Shown here: one piece after another, positions 46,893 to 55,673 of the stretch
How the letters are laid out: every line of letters starts with the position of its first letter
Position numbering within the stretch: position 1 is the stretch's first letter
Source: Cognatilysobacter claricitrinus
GTDB taxonomy: Bacteria; Pseudomonadota; Gammaproteobacteria; Xanthomonadales; Xanthomonadaceae
DNA length: 64,000 nt
Direction: 5' to 3'
NCBI RefSeq assembly: GCF_045866565.1
Contig: NZ_BAAFZV010000002.1
Coordinates: 806,001 to 870,000, forward strand
The notes under the pieces: model-generated
What the model was told of the DNA's origin: nothing
The model's database searches: none
The model's input: the letters and a program-made list of their open reading frames with translations, nothing else
Position numbers and translations under genes: made by a program

Positions 46893-47243
46893 ATGGCGAC
46901 GAAGAAAGCGAGCGGTACCTCCAAGATCAAGCCGGTGACCGAGCCGCTGGGCAAGAGCGGTCTGGTCAACTTCATCTCCGAGCGTACCGAGCTCGCGGCG
47001 CGCGACATCCGCGCTGTCCTTGGCGCCCTCGAGGAAGCCGCGCACGGCTCGCTGCACAAGAAGGGCTGCGGCACGTTCACCTTCCCGGGCATGCTCAAGG
47101 TGACCAAGGTCGATGTGCCGGCCAAGCCGAAGCGCAAGGGCATCAACCCGTTCACGAAGGAAGAGCAGTGGTTCGCCGCGAAGCCGGCATCCGTCAAGCT
47201 CAAGGCGCGTCCGCTGAAGAAGCTCAAGGACGCGGCGGTCTGA
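46893..47243 (+). CDS. HU-family histone-like DNA-binding protein
   Basis: A 116-residue HU/IHF-fold protein. After a Lys/Ser-rich N-terminal tail it shows the helical dimerisation region (KSGLVNFISERTELAARD and IRAVLGALEEAAHG). The beta saddle follows (KKGCGTFTFPGMLKVTKVDV) and the DNA-binding arm with KRKGINPFTKEEQWFAAKP; the Pro of NPF matches the intercalating proline of HU. The end, VKLKARPLKKLKDA, is longer and more basic than in canonical HupB. It is a lineage variant, probably a nucleoid protein additional to hupB. A strong promoter and a strong terminator flank it. Confidence 0.85.
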   Translation: MATKKASGTSKIKPVTEPLGKSGLVNFISERTELAARDIRAVLGALEEAAHGSLHKKGCGTFTFPGMLKVTKVDVPAKPKRKGINPFTKEEQWFAAKPASVKLKARPLKKLKDAAV

Positions 47244-47252
47244 TCCGCTTCC

Positions 47253-47285
47253 AAACCGCCGGCCCCAGGGCCGGCGGTTTTTTTT
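47253..47285 (+). terminator. Strong terminator after the HU-family gene
   Basis: AAACCGCCGGCC (47253-47264) pairs perfectly with GGCCGGCGGTTT (47269-47280) around a CCAG loop, followed by more T for a run of eight. Ten bases after the stop. Confidence 0.9.
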
Positions 47286-47315
47286 CGCCCGTACGAAACG
47301 CGTAACCTGCACACC

Positions 47316-47609
47316 ATGTCACTCGCCTACGAAGCCGCCCGCGACGCCGTCCTGTCCCTGAGCGACGAGGTCGGGCTGGTCGAACGCCTGGCACGCGCGC
47401 ACGACGTGCTGGCGACGCTCGACCCCGTCGCGCACCTGCCCGAGCACCTGCGCTTCCGCTTCGAAGAGCTGGTTGCCGACATCGCCTACGGCGCGGACTC
47501 GGTACACGCCGCGCTCGCGCGCATGAGCGGCGCCGATCGCCATCGACTGTCCGAACGCATCGTCGCCCTGTTCGCGGAAGTCGCACGCGCATTCCCGGGC
47601 GATCTCTGA
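47316..47609 (+). CDS. Small helical protein of unknown function
   Basis: A 97-residue, predicted all-helical acidic protein (LAYEAARDAVLSLSDEVGLV, LRFRFEELVADIAYGADSVH). No signal peptide, cysteine cluster or known motif is visible. Preceded by TAACCT at 47303 as a possible -10 but no Shine-Dalgarno. It could be a real lineage gene; codon pattern agrees with neighbours. No function assigned. Confidence 0.55.
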   Translation: MSLAYEAARDAVLSLSDEVGLVERLARAHDVLATLDPVAHLPEHLRFRFEELVADIAYGADSVHAALARMSGADRHRLSERIVALFAEVARAFPGDL

Positions 47610-48064
47610 TCGCCGCGACGCCACGCTGATGGCGTAACCGCAGGTCGCTGCGCGACGTCGTCGCGCCGACTGCACGGCTGTCGATCGTTCGGCATCGTGA
47701 TCGTACTGCGCCGGCCCGTCGCCGGAAGCACGGGCACGGACGGCTCGCCAAGCGGCCGCGCGTCGCGGGATCGCGACCACGGCGCCGCTCGACGAGTGCG
47801 CGCGTCATGGATGCCGAGCGGCCGCTTTCGTCGCACGGCCGGATCGACGCGCAGGAGGGGCGGCAGCCAGGAGTCCGCGGCGCCTCGCGCTCCGCACGTA
47901 TGCGCGAAGACACCTCGCTACTGAAGCGCTCCTGGCCCGCGACGCGTCGCTCCCAACGCGCTCTTCGTCCACGTTGAAACGCGCGTTTGCTGCGCGCAAC
48001 GCTTGCCCGAAGGGGCAGGGCCGGATACCCCCAGTGTCGATTCCGCGCTCCTGAAGCCGCTGGG
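47610..48064. other. Gap of about 450 bases without a supportable gene
   Basis: Both strands have open frames only of the kind expected from high GC, with arginine-rich translations and no Shine-Dalgarno-start pairs. I see no tRNA-like fold or strong terminator. It probably holds the promoter of the following transport operon. Confidence 0.4.
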
Positions 48065-48097
48065 ATGATCGGTCCCGACGCACTGGACACGATCCGG

Positions 48098-48685
48098 ATG
48101 ACTCGACAGTTCGCACGCGTGCCGCCCGCTACGCCCGCAGCCGCCGATCGCCCAGCATCGGGTCGGGTGCGTCGACGCGTGGCACGGGCCCGGCACACGC
48201 GCGTGGCGACGATCGTCGCGACGTTGGTCGCTACGTGGATGCCGGCTGCGCATGCATCGTTCTTGCATGGCGACGCGCTGGACGCGCTCGCCAATGGCGT
48301 CGCGTGGGTCGCACTGGTGATCGTGCCGGTGGTGTTGATCGCGGCGTTCTGGATCGTCCACATCATGCCGGAGAAGATCGCGGAGAAGCGCCACCATCCG
48401 CAGCTCTCCGCGATCAAGACGCTCTGCCTGCTGTCGCTCGTGTTCGGCGGGATGCTGTGGCCGATCGCGTGGTTGTGGGCCTACACCAAGCCGGTGATGC
48501 ACAAGCTCGCATACGGCACCGATGTCGACATGACGCCGCATCACGGCGAAGCGCTGAGCCCGATCGACGACGCGCGCGGCGCCACGCATAACGAAGAGGA
48601 CGTAATCGCACTACGCCAACGCGTCGCTACGCTCGAGGCGCAGCTTTCCGCGCAGCAATCGTCGCGATGGGACGGGAGCGCCTGA
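48098..48685 (+). CDS. DUF3302 inner-membrane protein (YiaW-like)
   Basis: A 195-residue protein (206 from the in-frame ATG at 48065). Its N-terminal segment looks like a signal/anchor (ATIVATLVATWMPAAHA), followed by two transmembrane helices (WVALVIVPVVLIAAFWIVHI and LCLLSLVFGGMLWPIAWLW). The pattern HIMPEKIAEKRHHPQLSAIK between them is the DUF3302 hallmark. It ends in a coiled coil (IALRQRVATLEAQLSAQQ). The downstream adaptor starts at the next base after its stop. In E. coli the DUF3302 gene yiaW also pairs with an HlyD-family gene, yiaV. Role in transport inferred. Confidence 0.82.
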   Translation: MTRQFARVPPATPAAADRPASGRVRRRVARARHTRVATIVATLVATWMPAAHASFLHGDALDALANGVAWVALVIVPVVLIAAFWIVHIMPEKIAEKRHHPQLSAIKTLCLLSLVFGGMLWPIAWLWAYTKPVMHKLAYGTDVDMTPHHGEALSPIDDARGATHNEEDVIALRQRVATLEAQLSAQQSSRWDGSA

Positions 48686-49900
48686 ATGGAAATCATCCTG
48701 CTGCTGATCTATTCGGGCATCGTCTGGCTGATCTTCTTCAAGTTCAAATGGCTGCCGTGGAATTTCGTCAGCCAGGTGATCGTGGTGACGATCCCGATCA
48801 TCGGCCTGACGCTTCTGATCCTGTTGCTCAACATCGTCGCGCCGTCGTCGTCGGACGTGCGTGTCATCAACTATGTCGTGCAGGTGATTCCGCGCACGAT
48901 CGGTCGCGTGGTGTCGGTGCCGGTGGAAGCCAATCGCCCGATCAAGAAGGGCGACGTCCTCTTCAGCGTCGACCCCACGCCGTATCGCGAAGACTTGGCG
49001 CAGCTGCGCGCGCAGGAGCCCGAACTCGTTGCGAAGCTCGCCAGCGCCGAGGCGTACCAGCGCGAGCTCGGCGCGCAGTTGCGGTCGGCGCGTGCGGGCG
49101 AGGCGTCGATCCACGCGAAGTTGCAGCTGGCCAAGATGCGCGTCGGGCAGACGCATGACCTCGCGCGTACCGGTGCCGGCCCCACGTTCGACTTCGAGCA
49201 GGCACAGGCCGATGCGCGCGCGCTTGAAGCCGACCTCGCGAACAATTCGGCGAACGTGTCGCAGGTGCAGCAGAAGCTGTCGGCGACGACCAAGCAGGGC
49301 GAGCTGTCGGAAGTGGCGCAGGCGCGTGCCGCGCTCGAGCAGCTGCGCGCGCAGATCCAGAAGGCGCAGTGGATGCTCAAGGAGAGCACCGTCTACGCGC
49401 CCGCGGACGGCACCATCGTGAACCTGCAGCTGCGCGAGGGCTCGTACGCGAGCAACCTGCCGCTGGCGCCGGTGATGACGTTCGTGGAGAACGAGCAGTG
49501 GGTCATTGCGATGTATTCGCAGAACGAACTGCGCTACATCAAGCCGGGCGACGAGGCGGAGATCACGCTCAAGACGTTCCCCAACCGCATCATCAAGTGC
49601 AAGGTCGATTCGATCGTCTGGGCATCCGGTACCGGCCAGCTGCCGTTGGGCGGCATGGTGCCGCCGTCGTCGCAGGCGCCCGTGCCCGGCATGCCCGCGC
49701 AGATGACGGGTGCGGCCGGTCCGGCGCGTTACGCCGTCCGCCTGATGCCGGTCGGGCGCGACGCGCATGCCTTCCTGCCTATGGGTGCAGCCGGGCAGGG
49801 CGCTATCTACACCGACAAGATCGCGCTGATCCAGATCGTGCGGCGCATCATCCTGCGCGTTTCGACCAAGCTCGATTGGCTCGTCCTCAAGCTGCACTGA
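48686..49900 (+). CDS. HlyD-family periplasmic adaptor (YiaV/EmrA-like)
   Basis: A 404-residue membrane-fusion protein. Two N-terminal hydrophobic segments (ILLLIYSGIVWLIFFKF, and VIVVTIPIIGLTLLILLLNI) precede the biotinyl-lipoyl half-motif IGRVVSVPVEANRPIKKGDV. A coiled coil with many Ala/Gln/Glu covers residues about 105-225. The second lipoyl half (ESTVYAPADGTIVNLQLREG) and a beta-barrel domain follow. Start directly abuts the DUF3302 stop. It would bridge an inner-membrane component to the outer-membrane lipoprotein encoded next; no ABC, MFS or RND pump is encoded nearby. Confidence 0.9.
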   Translation: MEIILLLIYSGIVWLIFFKFKWLPWNFVSQVIVVTIPIIGLTLLILLLNIVAPSSSDVRVINYVVQVIPRTIGRVVSVPVEANRPIKKGDVLFSVDPTPYREDLAQLRAQEPELVAKLASAEAYQRELGAQLRSARAGEASIHAKLQLAKMRVGQTHDLARTGAGPTFDFEQAQADARALEADLANNSANVSQVQQKLSATTKQGELSEVAQARAALEQLRAQIQKAQWMLKESTVYAPADGTIVNLQLREGSYASNLPLAPVMTFVENEQWVIAMYSQNELRYIKPGDEAEITLKTFPNRIIKCKVDSIVWASGTGQLPLGGMVPPSSQAPVPGMPAQMTGAAGPARYAVRLMPVGRDAHAFLPMGAAGQGAIYTDKIALIQIVRRIILRVSTKLDWLVLKLH

Positions 49901-49906
49901 GCCGCC

Positions 49907-51361
49907 ATGGCCGCCCGCCCACTTCCGGGATCGTGCATCGGCGGAGTCGCCGCCACGCTGGCGGTCGCACTCGCGGTGGGCTGCGCGACGTCGCCACCGC
50001 CGCCGCGCGACGAAATACAGCGCGAGGCTTTGCGCGACACGACGGTGCCGTCGCGCTTCTCGTCGGTCGTACCTGCCGGCACGGTGGGCGATAACTGGGT
50101 CGCGAGCTTCGGCGATCCCGAACTCGATCGACTCGTCGCCGAAGCAATCGCGCACAACACCGACCTGCGCATCGCCGCCGCGCGCATGGAAGAAGCCGCC
50201 GCCCAGGTCGACATCGCGAACTCCCGGTTGAAGCCGGCCATTGGCATCCTCGGACGCGCCAGCAGCAAGCCGCTGTCGGACTTCATCGCGATGGCGGCGG
50301 GCGCGATCGTGCGCTTCGCGTGGGAGATCGACCTGTGGGGCCGCCTGCGTTACGCACGCAACGCCGAACGCGCGATGCACGACGCCAGCAGCGCCGACCT
50401 CCGCTACGCGCAGCAGTCGATCGCCGCCGCGGTGGCACGCACCTGGTTCGTCGCCGCGGAGACGCAGCGCCAGCGAGCTCTGGCGGAGGAGATGGCGAAG
50501 GATGCGCAGTCGCTGGTCGGCCTCGCCGAGCATCGCAAGGCGATCGGCGCCGGCAGCCAGGATGACGTGCTGATCGCGCGCACCAATGCCGCGAGCTACG
50601 CCGATGCCGCGCGTCAGGTCGACCTCGCGCATTCGCAGGCGCTGCGCGCACTGGAGACGCTGCTGGGTCGCTATCCGGGCGCACAGATCGCCTCGCGCAA
50701 CGACCTGCCGCCGTTCCCGTCGAGCGAGCCGGCGATCGGCCTGCCGGTCGACCTGCTGTCGCGACGCCCGGACATCATCGCCGCCGAGGATCGCGTTGCC
50801 GCCGCATTCAATCGCGTCGGCGAGGCGAAGGCATCGTTCCTGCCGAGCCTGTCTATCCTGCTTGGCGCCGGGCGCCTGGAATCCAGCACCAACGGCTTCG
50901 AGGACGAGCCGCGCAACACGCGCAGCGCCAGCGCGATGATGAACGCTCCGCTGTATACCGGCGGCTATCTGACGGGCTCGTTGCGCGGAGCGAATGCGCA
51001 GCAGCAACAGGCCATCGCCGACTACGGGCGCATGGCGCTGAAGGCGTTCAACGAGGCCGAGGACGCGCTCAACGGCGAGCAGATCCTCGCCTCGCGCGAG
51101 ACGCTTCTGGCTGGCGCGGCACGCGACAGCCGCCGTGTGGTCGACCTGCAACGCCAGGCGTATCGCGTCGGCAAGGTCGACATGCGCACGGTGACGCAGA
51201 GCCTGCTCACCGCGAACGCGACCGAGGTGACGCTGCTGCACATCCGCCGCGAACGGCTCAACCAGCGCGTCGACCTGCATCTGGCGCTCGGCGGCAGTTT
51301 CGACGATTCACCTGCGGCGACGCTTCCCGCCGCATCGGCGAGCAAGGAAGCGCGCCGATGA
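49907..51361 (+). CDS. Outer-membrane efflux lipoprotein (NodT/OprM-type)
   Basis: TolC-family trimeric exit duct. The 484-residue precursor has a lipoprotein signal with lipobox LAVGC (Cys26), then two OEP repeats. Landmarks: VGDNWVASFGDPELDRLVAE, RFAWEIDLWGRLRYARNAER and LPVDLLSRRPDIIAAEDRV. MMNAPLYTGGYLTGSLRGA and YRVGKVDMRTVTQSLLTAN follow. The latter matches the VGxxxxxxxLxAQ-type end motif of the family. Overlaps the Ca2+/H+ antiporter gene by four bases (ATGA). Confidence 0.93.
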   Translation: MAARPLPGSCIGGVAATLAVALAVGCATSPPPPRDEIQREALRDTTVPSRFSSVVPAGTVGDNWVASFGDPELDRLVAEAIAHNTDLRIAAARMEEAAAQVDIANSRLKPAIGILGRASSKPLSDFIAMAAGAIVRFAWEIDLWGRLRYARNAERAMHDASSADLRYAQQSIAAAVARTWFVAAETQRQRALAEEMAKDAQSLVGLAEHRKAIGAGSQDDVLIARTNAASYADAARQVDLAHSQALRALETLLGRYPGAQIASRNDLPPFPSSEPAIGLPVDLLSRRPDIIAAEDRVAAAFNRVGEAKASFLPSLSILLGAGRLESSTNGFEDEPRNTRSASAMMNAPLYTGGYLTGSLRGANAQQQQAIADYGRMALKAFNEAEDALNGEQILASRETLLAGAARDSRRVVDLQRQAYRVGKVDMRTVTQSLLTANATEVTLLHIRRERLNQRVDLHLALGGSFDDSPAATLPAASASKEARR

Positions 51362-52440
51362 AATGGCTGCTGCTGTTCGTACCGCTGGCGATCGCACTCG
51401 AATTCATCGTGCCCGACAGACCGATGGTGATCTTCGTCGCTGCAGCGATATCGATCGTTCCGCTCGCCGCGTTGATGGCGCACTCGACCGGAACGCTTGC
51501 CGAGCGCTTCGGTCCGGGCATCGGCGGGCTGCTCAATGCGACGTTCGGCAACGCCGCGGAGTTGATCATCACGCTCGCGGCGTTGCGCAAGGGGCTCTAC
51601 GGCATGGTCAAGGCCGCGCTGATCGGCGGCATCATCGGCAACATCCTGATGGTGCTCGGCCTGTCGATGCTGGCGGGCGGCATCGGCCGGCAATCGCAGC
51701 GCTACAACGCACTCGCCGCCAGTTCGCAGGCCACGATGCTCACGCTCGCGGTGATCGCGTTGATCATGCCAGCGGCGTTCCGGGCAATCGCGCCGGAAGA
51801 CGATGCCGCGTTGAACTCGATCAGCGTGTGGATTTCGGTGGTGCTGATCGCGGTGTACGTCGCGTACGCGGTATTCAGCCTCGTCACCAATCGCTCGATG
51901 TTCGAGGACGATGGCGACGCGGTCGTCGCTGACGATCATGCCGGCCACGGCCACGGTCACGCCTCGCAGTCAGTGGCCCGCGCCGCCACCACGCTCGGCA
52001 TCGCGACGCTGGCGGTGGTGTGGATGAGCGAGCTTCTGGTCGCCGGCATCGAACCGACCGCGCAGGCGCTCGGCTTGTCGGATGCGTTCGCGGGCGTGTT
52101 CCTGCTCGCCGCGCTCGGCATCGCCGCGGAAGGGGCGACGGCGGTGGTGATGGCGCGCGCGAACCGCATGGGCCTGGCGATGTCGATCGTGCTCGGTTCG
52201 AGCGTGCAGCTCGCGTTACTGATCGCGCCCTTGCTGGTGCTGCTGAGTTATGTCGTTGCGCCGCAGCCGATGGGCCTGTTGTTCGGCGGCGGGCTGGTGG
52301 TCAGCGTTCTGTTCTCGGTGATGATCGTGAACGGCGTGGCGCGCGACGGGCGCTCGGACTGGCTGCGCGGCGTCCAGTTGCTCGCGGTGTACCTGATCCT
52401 CGGGTCGGTCTTCTATTTCGCACCGGACACGGCGGAGTGA
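51358..52440 (+). CDS. Ca2+/H+ antiporter, CaCA (CAX/ChaA-like) family
   Basis: Eleven-helix cation/proton exchanger. The 360-residue protein has the first alpha-repeat NATFGNAAELIITLAALRKG near residue 62. A His-rich loop (DDHAGHGHGHASQS, near 197) follows, and the second repeat around LGIAAEGATAVVMARANRM with VLGSSVQLALLIAPLL. In the second repeat the usual GNAxEH is GIAAEG, losing Asn and His, which may alter ion binding. Translationally coupled to the efflux lipoprotein gene upstream and the K+ channel gene three bases downstream. Confidence 0.9.
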   Translation: MKWLLLFVPLAIALEFIVPDRPMVIFVAAAISIVPLAALMAHSTGTLAERFGPGIGGLLNATFGNAAELIITLAALRKGLYGMVKAALIGGIIGNILMVLGLSMLAGGIGRQSQRYNALAASSQATMLTLAVIALIMPAAFRAIAPEDDAALNSISVWISVVLIAVYVAYAVFSLVTNRSMFEDDGDAVVADDHAGHGHGHASQSVARAATTLGIATLAVVWMSELLVAGIEPTAQALGLSDAFAGVFLLAALGIAAEGATAVVMARANRMGLAMSIVLGSSVQLALLIAPLLVLLSYVVAPQPMGLLFGGGLVVSVLFSVMIVNGVARDGRSDWLRGVQLLAVYLILGSVFYFAPDTAE

Positions 52441-52443
52441 AAC

Positions 52444-53133
52444 GTGAGACTGCTCGCCACGATCAACTCCCGCTTGAACGAACGCCGCCACGCGCTTCTG
52501 TTCGGCATGTTGCTGGCGACGATCGCGATCGGGCCGCTGACGGAAGAATTCGGCTTCGGCGCGACGCTGCTCGACACGTTCCTCGGGCTGACGCTGCTGT
52601 CGACCGTGTGGCCGGCGCAATCGGCGAACGCGCGACGCCTGACGGTCGCGTTGGTCGTGGCAGCCGTGGTGCTGCGCCACCTGCCATCGGGCCTGCTCGG
52701 CGGCGATGCGGAGTCGATGAGCTACGTGCTGTGGGGCGTGATCGCGCTTGCCGCGGCCTATCGCGCGTTGAACTACGCGCTCACCAGCCTTCCGGTCGAT
52801 TCCGATCACCTGATGGCCGCGCTCAGCGCCTACCTGCTGGTGGGCGTGTTCTGGGGCGCAATCTACGTCGCCGTCGAACGCGGCATGCCCCATTCGCTGC
52901 TGGTCGCGGGCCAGCCGTTCGCGGACGGCATGTCGCTCAACGACGGCATCTATTTCAGCTTCGTCACCCTCGCGACACTCGGCTACGGCGACATCACGCC
53001 GATCACGCCGATCGCGCGCGGGCTGGCGGTATTCGAAGCGATCGTCGGGCAGTTCTATCTCGCCGTGCTGGTGGCACGGCTGGTGGGCCTGCGCGCGACT
53101 GCGGAGACGGGTGATGGCACGCATCCGGGCTGA
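52444..53133 (+). CDS. Voltage-gated-like potassium channel (ion-channel family)
   Basis: A 229-residue membrane protein with about six hydrophobic segments. The last two flank the K+ selectivity filter TLATLGYGDITPITPIARG near residue 180; FEAIVGQFYLAVLVARLVG is the pore-lining helix. The voltage-sensor part lacks a regular Arg ladder, so gating is uncertain. GTG start three bases after the antiporter stop. No RCK domain. Completes the five-gene transport run. Confidence 0.87.
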   Translation: MRLLATINSRLNERRHALLFGMLLATIAIGPLTEEFGFGATLLDTFLGLTLLSTVWPAQSANARRLTVALVVAAVVLRHLPSGLLGGDAESMSYVLWGVIALAAAYRALNYALTSLPVDSDHLMAALSAYLLVGVFWGAIYVAVERGMPHSLLVAGQPFADGMSLNDGIYFSFVTLATLGYGDITPITPIARGLAVFEAIVGQFYLAVLVARLVGLRATAETGDGTHPG

Positions 53134-53253
53134 AACGCCGCCGTGCCGGCGCGACCGCATGCGCGGTCGTGCGAGTTCGTGTCTCCGTGGCACTGCAAGG
53201 CCGCGGTCCGGCGAGTGCTGCGGCCTCCCGCCAAACTCCAGGAGTCATACGTC

Positions 53254-54666
53254 ATGAACGCCCCTCGTGATTACGACCGACCCCGCCGATCCGGGGTCGC
53301 GACCGCAGTGGCCTTCGCCTGCGTGCTCCTCGCCTCGATGCCCGGTGGCTTCGCGGTGGCTGCGCCGCAGGCGTCGTCCGCGAGCGCGAGTTCGGGCAGC
53401 GCCGTGTTTTCCAGCGGCGAACTCGATCAGATGCTCGCGCCGATCGCGCTGTATCCCGATTCCCTGCTCGCGCAGGTGCTGATGGCTTCAACCTATCCCG
53501 GCGAGGTGATGGACGCGGCTGCGTGGTCCAAGGCCAATCCGAAGTTGCAGGGCGACGCCGCGGTGAAGCAGGTCGCCGACAAACCCTGGGACCCGAGCGT
53601 GCAGGCACTGGTCGCGTTCCCGCAGGTGCTGGCGTCGCTCGGACAGGACAGCAACTGGGTGACGCGCCTCGGCGATGCATTCCTCGCCAACTCCGAGCAG
53701 GTGATGGACTCCGTGCAGCGCCTGCGCGCCGCCGCGCAGAAGTCCGGAAACCTCACGTCGAACGAGCACCAGAAGGTCGAGCAGCAGGCGCAGACGATCG
53801 TCATCGAATCGCCTGAGCCCGATGTCATCTACGTGCCGAGCTACGACCCGATGTACGCGTATCCCGGCTACGGGTGGGGCGCGTATCCGCCGTACTACTA
53901 CCCGCCGGGCGCGTACTGGTATCCGGGCGCGGGCATCGCGGCAGGCATCGCATGGGGCATCGGCATCGGCATCGTTGGCGGGCTCTGGGGCGACATCAAT
54001 TGGGGGGGCGGCGACATCAACATCGATGTCGATCGCTTCAACAACTTCGAGCGCAACGTGAACCGCGAATCCAATCGCGGCGACCGCCAAGGCAATCGCG
54101 ACACGCGTAGAAGCGAACGCCAGGCCGGTGACAACAAGTTCCGCCACGACGCCGCGCACCGCGAAGGCACGCCATACCGCGACAAGGGAACGCGTGATCG
54201 CTTCGAAGGTCAGCGACCGACGGCCGACAACCGCATGCGCGGCGACACCCCGGATCGTGCGCAGGCGCGCGACCAGGCGCGGCAGTCGATGGATCGACGC
54301 GGCATGGACTCGCCGGCGCGTTCGAACGCCGAGGCGCAGAACCGCGCACGTGCGGCGTCGAGCGATCGCTCGATGCAGAACCGGCAGGGCAGTCCGCCAG
54401 GAAGCCGCGACAGTTTCCAGCAGCGCGGGCAGAACAACATGCAGTCGCGTGACGCCGCGCGCAGCAGCTATGGCGGGTCGCGGGGCGATGCGTTCAGCGG
54501 CGCGAGCGGCGGCATGCGCGACACCAGCGCGGCGTCGAACCGCGGACGGTCGAGCAGCTCGATGTCGCGCTCGTCGTCCTACGGCGGTTCGCGCGGTGGC
54601 GGTGGATCACGTTCGATGAGCCGGCCGCCGGCCGGCCGTGGTGGTGGCGGAGGGCGTCGTCGATGA
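53254..54666 (+). CDS. DUF3300 exported protein
   Basis: A 470-residue envelope protein. A signal peptide (GVATAVAFACVLLASMPGGF, residues about 14-37) is followed by the DUF3300 domain (LDQMLAPIALYPDSLLAQVL and MASTYPGEVMDAAAW), then a Tyr/Pro/Gly segment (YDPMYAYPGYGWGAYPPYYY). A hydrophobic Gly/Ile stretch comes next, then a 190-residue low-complexity tail rich in Arg, Ser, Asn, Asp and Gly. A GGAG lies upstream of the ATG. Its stop overlaps the DUF2950 start by four bases; the two families co-occur widely. Function unknown. Confidence 0.88.
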   Translation: MNAPRDYDRPRRSGVATAVAFACVLLASMPGGFAVAAPQASSASASSGSAVFSSGELDQMLAPIALYPDSLLAQVLMASTYPGEVMDAAAWSKANPKLQGDAAVKQVADKPWDPSVQALVAFPQVLASLGQDSNWVTRLGDAFLANSEQVMDSVQRLRAAAQKSGNLTSNEHQKVEQQAQTIVIESPEPDVIYVPSYDPMYAYPGYGWGAYPPYYYPPGAYWYPGAGIAAGIAWGIGIGIVGGLWGDINWGGGDINIDVDRFNNFERNVNRESNRGDRQGNRDTRRSERQAGDNKFRHDAAHREGTPYRDKGTRDRFEGQRPTADNRMRGDTPDRAQARDQARQSMDRRGMDSPARSNAEAQNRARAASSDRSMQNRQGSPPGSRDSFQQRGQNNMQSRDAARSSYGGSRGDAFSGASGGMRDTSAASNRGRSSSSMSRSSSYGGSRGGGGSRSMSRPPAGRGGGGGRRR

Positions 54667-55571
54667 ACATCTCAACTTCATTGCGTTTGTTGCCGCGCGC
54701 GCTTCTTGTCGCCGCGCTTGCGGCCTCGCCGATGGCCTGGGCGCAGCAGGCGTACCCCACGCCGGATGCCGGTGGATCGGCGCTCGTCGATGCGCTCGGC
54801 ACGACGGTGGCCGACGCCAACAAGCTCGCCAAGGTGCTCGGGCCCAACTGGAAGGGCTACGTGCCCGTGCAGGGTGGGCCGACCCGCGCGGACGTCGATG
54901 CCTTCCTCGCGAAGTACCGGCAGAAGCACGAGTTCAAGACATCGGGCGACCGCGCGACACTGGCGGTCGGCGACGACGGCTGGACATTGCCGATCCCGAT
55001 GGTGAAGAAGGCCGATGGCTGGCACTTCGACCTCGCCTCCGGTGCGGACGAGATCCGCGCACGCGCGATCGGGCGCAACGAGCTGGACGTCATCAAGGCG
55101 GCGCGTGCGTACCGGATCGCGCAGTTCGACTACGCGGACGAGGATCGCGATGGCGACCAGGTGCTCGAGTTCGCGCAGAAGATCGTCAGCACCGACGGCA
55201 AACACGATGGCCTGTACTGGGCGGACGACGACAGCAAGGAGGTAAGTCCGCTCGGCCCGCTGTTCGGCGATGACAAGCCCAAGGCCGATTTCCTCGGCTA
55301 CCACTACCGCATCCTCACCGCACAAGGTCCGTCGGCGCCGGGTGGCGCGTTCGACTACCGGCTCAAGGACAACATGGTGCGCGGGTTCGGTCTGGTGGCG
55401 TGGCCGGCGGAGTACGGCAAGACGGGCGTCGCCACCTTCATCATCGCCCAGGACGGCACGGTGTATCAGCGCGATCTCGGCAAGGACACGGCGCGCATCG
55501 CCGAAAGCATGAAGGCATTCGACCCCGACAGCGGCTGGACGGAAGTGGCCGACGCAACGGCGTCGAACTAG
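54663..55571 (+). CDS. DUF2950 exported protein
   Basis: A 302-residue protein with a signal peptide (LLVAALAASPMAWAQQ) and the DUF2950 body. Landmarks are WTLPIPMVKKADGWHFDLAS, ARAIGRNELDVIKAARAY, DGLYWADDDSKEVSPLGPL and FLGYHYRILTAQGPSAPGGA. VRGFGLVAWPAEYGKTGVAT and VYQRDLG follow. Soluble periplasmic. ATGA overlap with the DUF3300 gene shows co-translation. The pair is conserved but uncharacterised. Confidence 0.9.
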   Translation: MNISTSLRLLPRALLVAALAASPMAWAQQAYPTPDAGGSALVDALGTTVADANKLAKVLGPNWKGYVPVQGGPTRADVDAFLAKYRQKHEFKTSGDRATLAVGDDGWTLPIPMVKKADGWHFDLASGADEIRARAIGRNELDVIKAARAYRIAQFDYADEDRDGDQVLEFAQKIVSTDGKHDGLYWADDDSKEVSPLGPLFGDDKPKADFLGYHYRILTAQGPSAPGGAFDYRLKDNMVRGFGLVAWPAEYGKTGVATFIIAQDGTVYQRDLGKDTARIAESMKAFDPDSGWTEVADATASN

Positions 55572-55673
55572 CGGTACACGACGCCGGCGACGCGCGCATC
55601 GATGCGTCGCCGGCGGGCCGGGCCTGCCGCCGGGCAGGTCCGTTTTCCACGCTCACCGGACAGGAGCGCCCTC

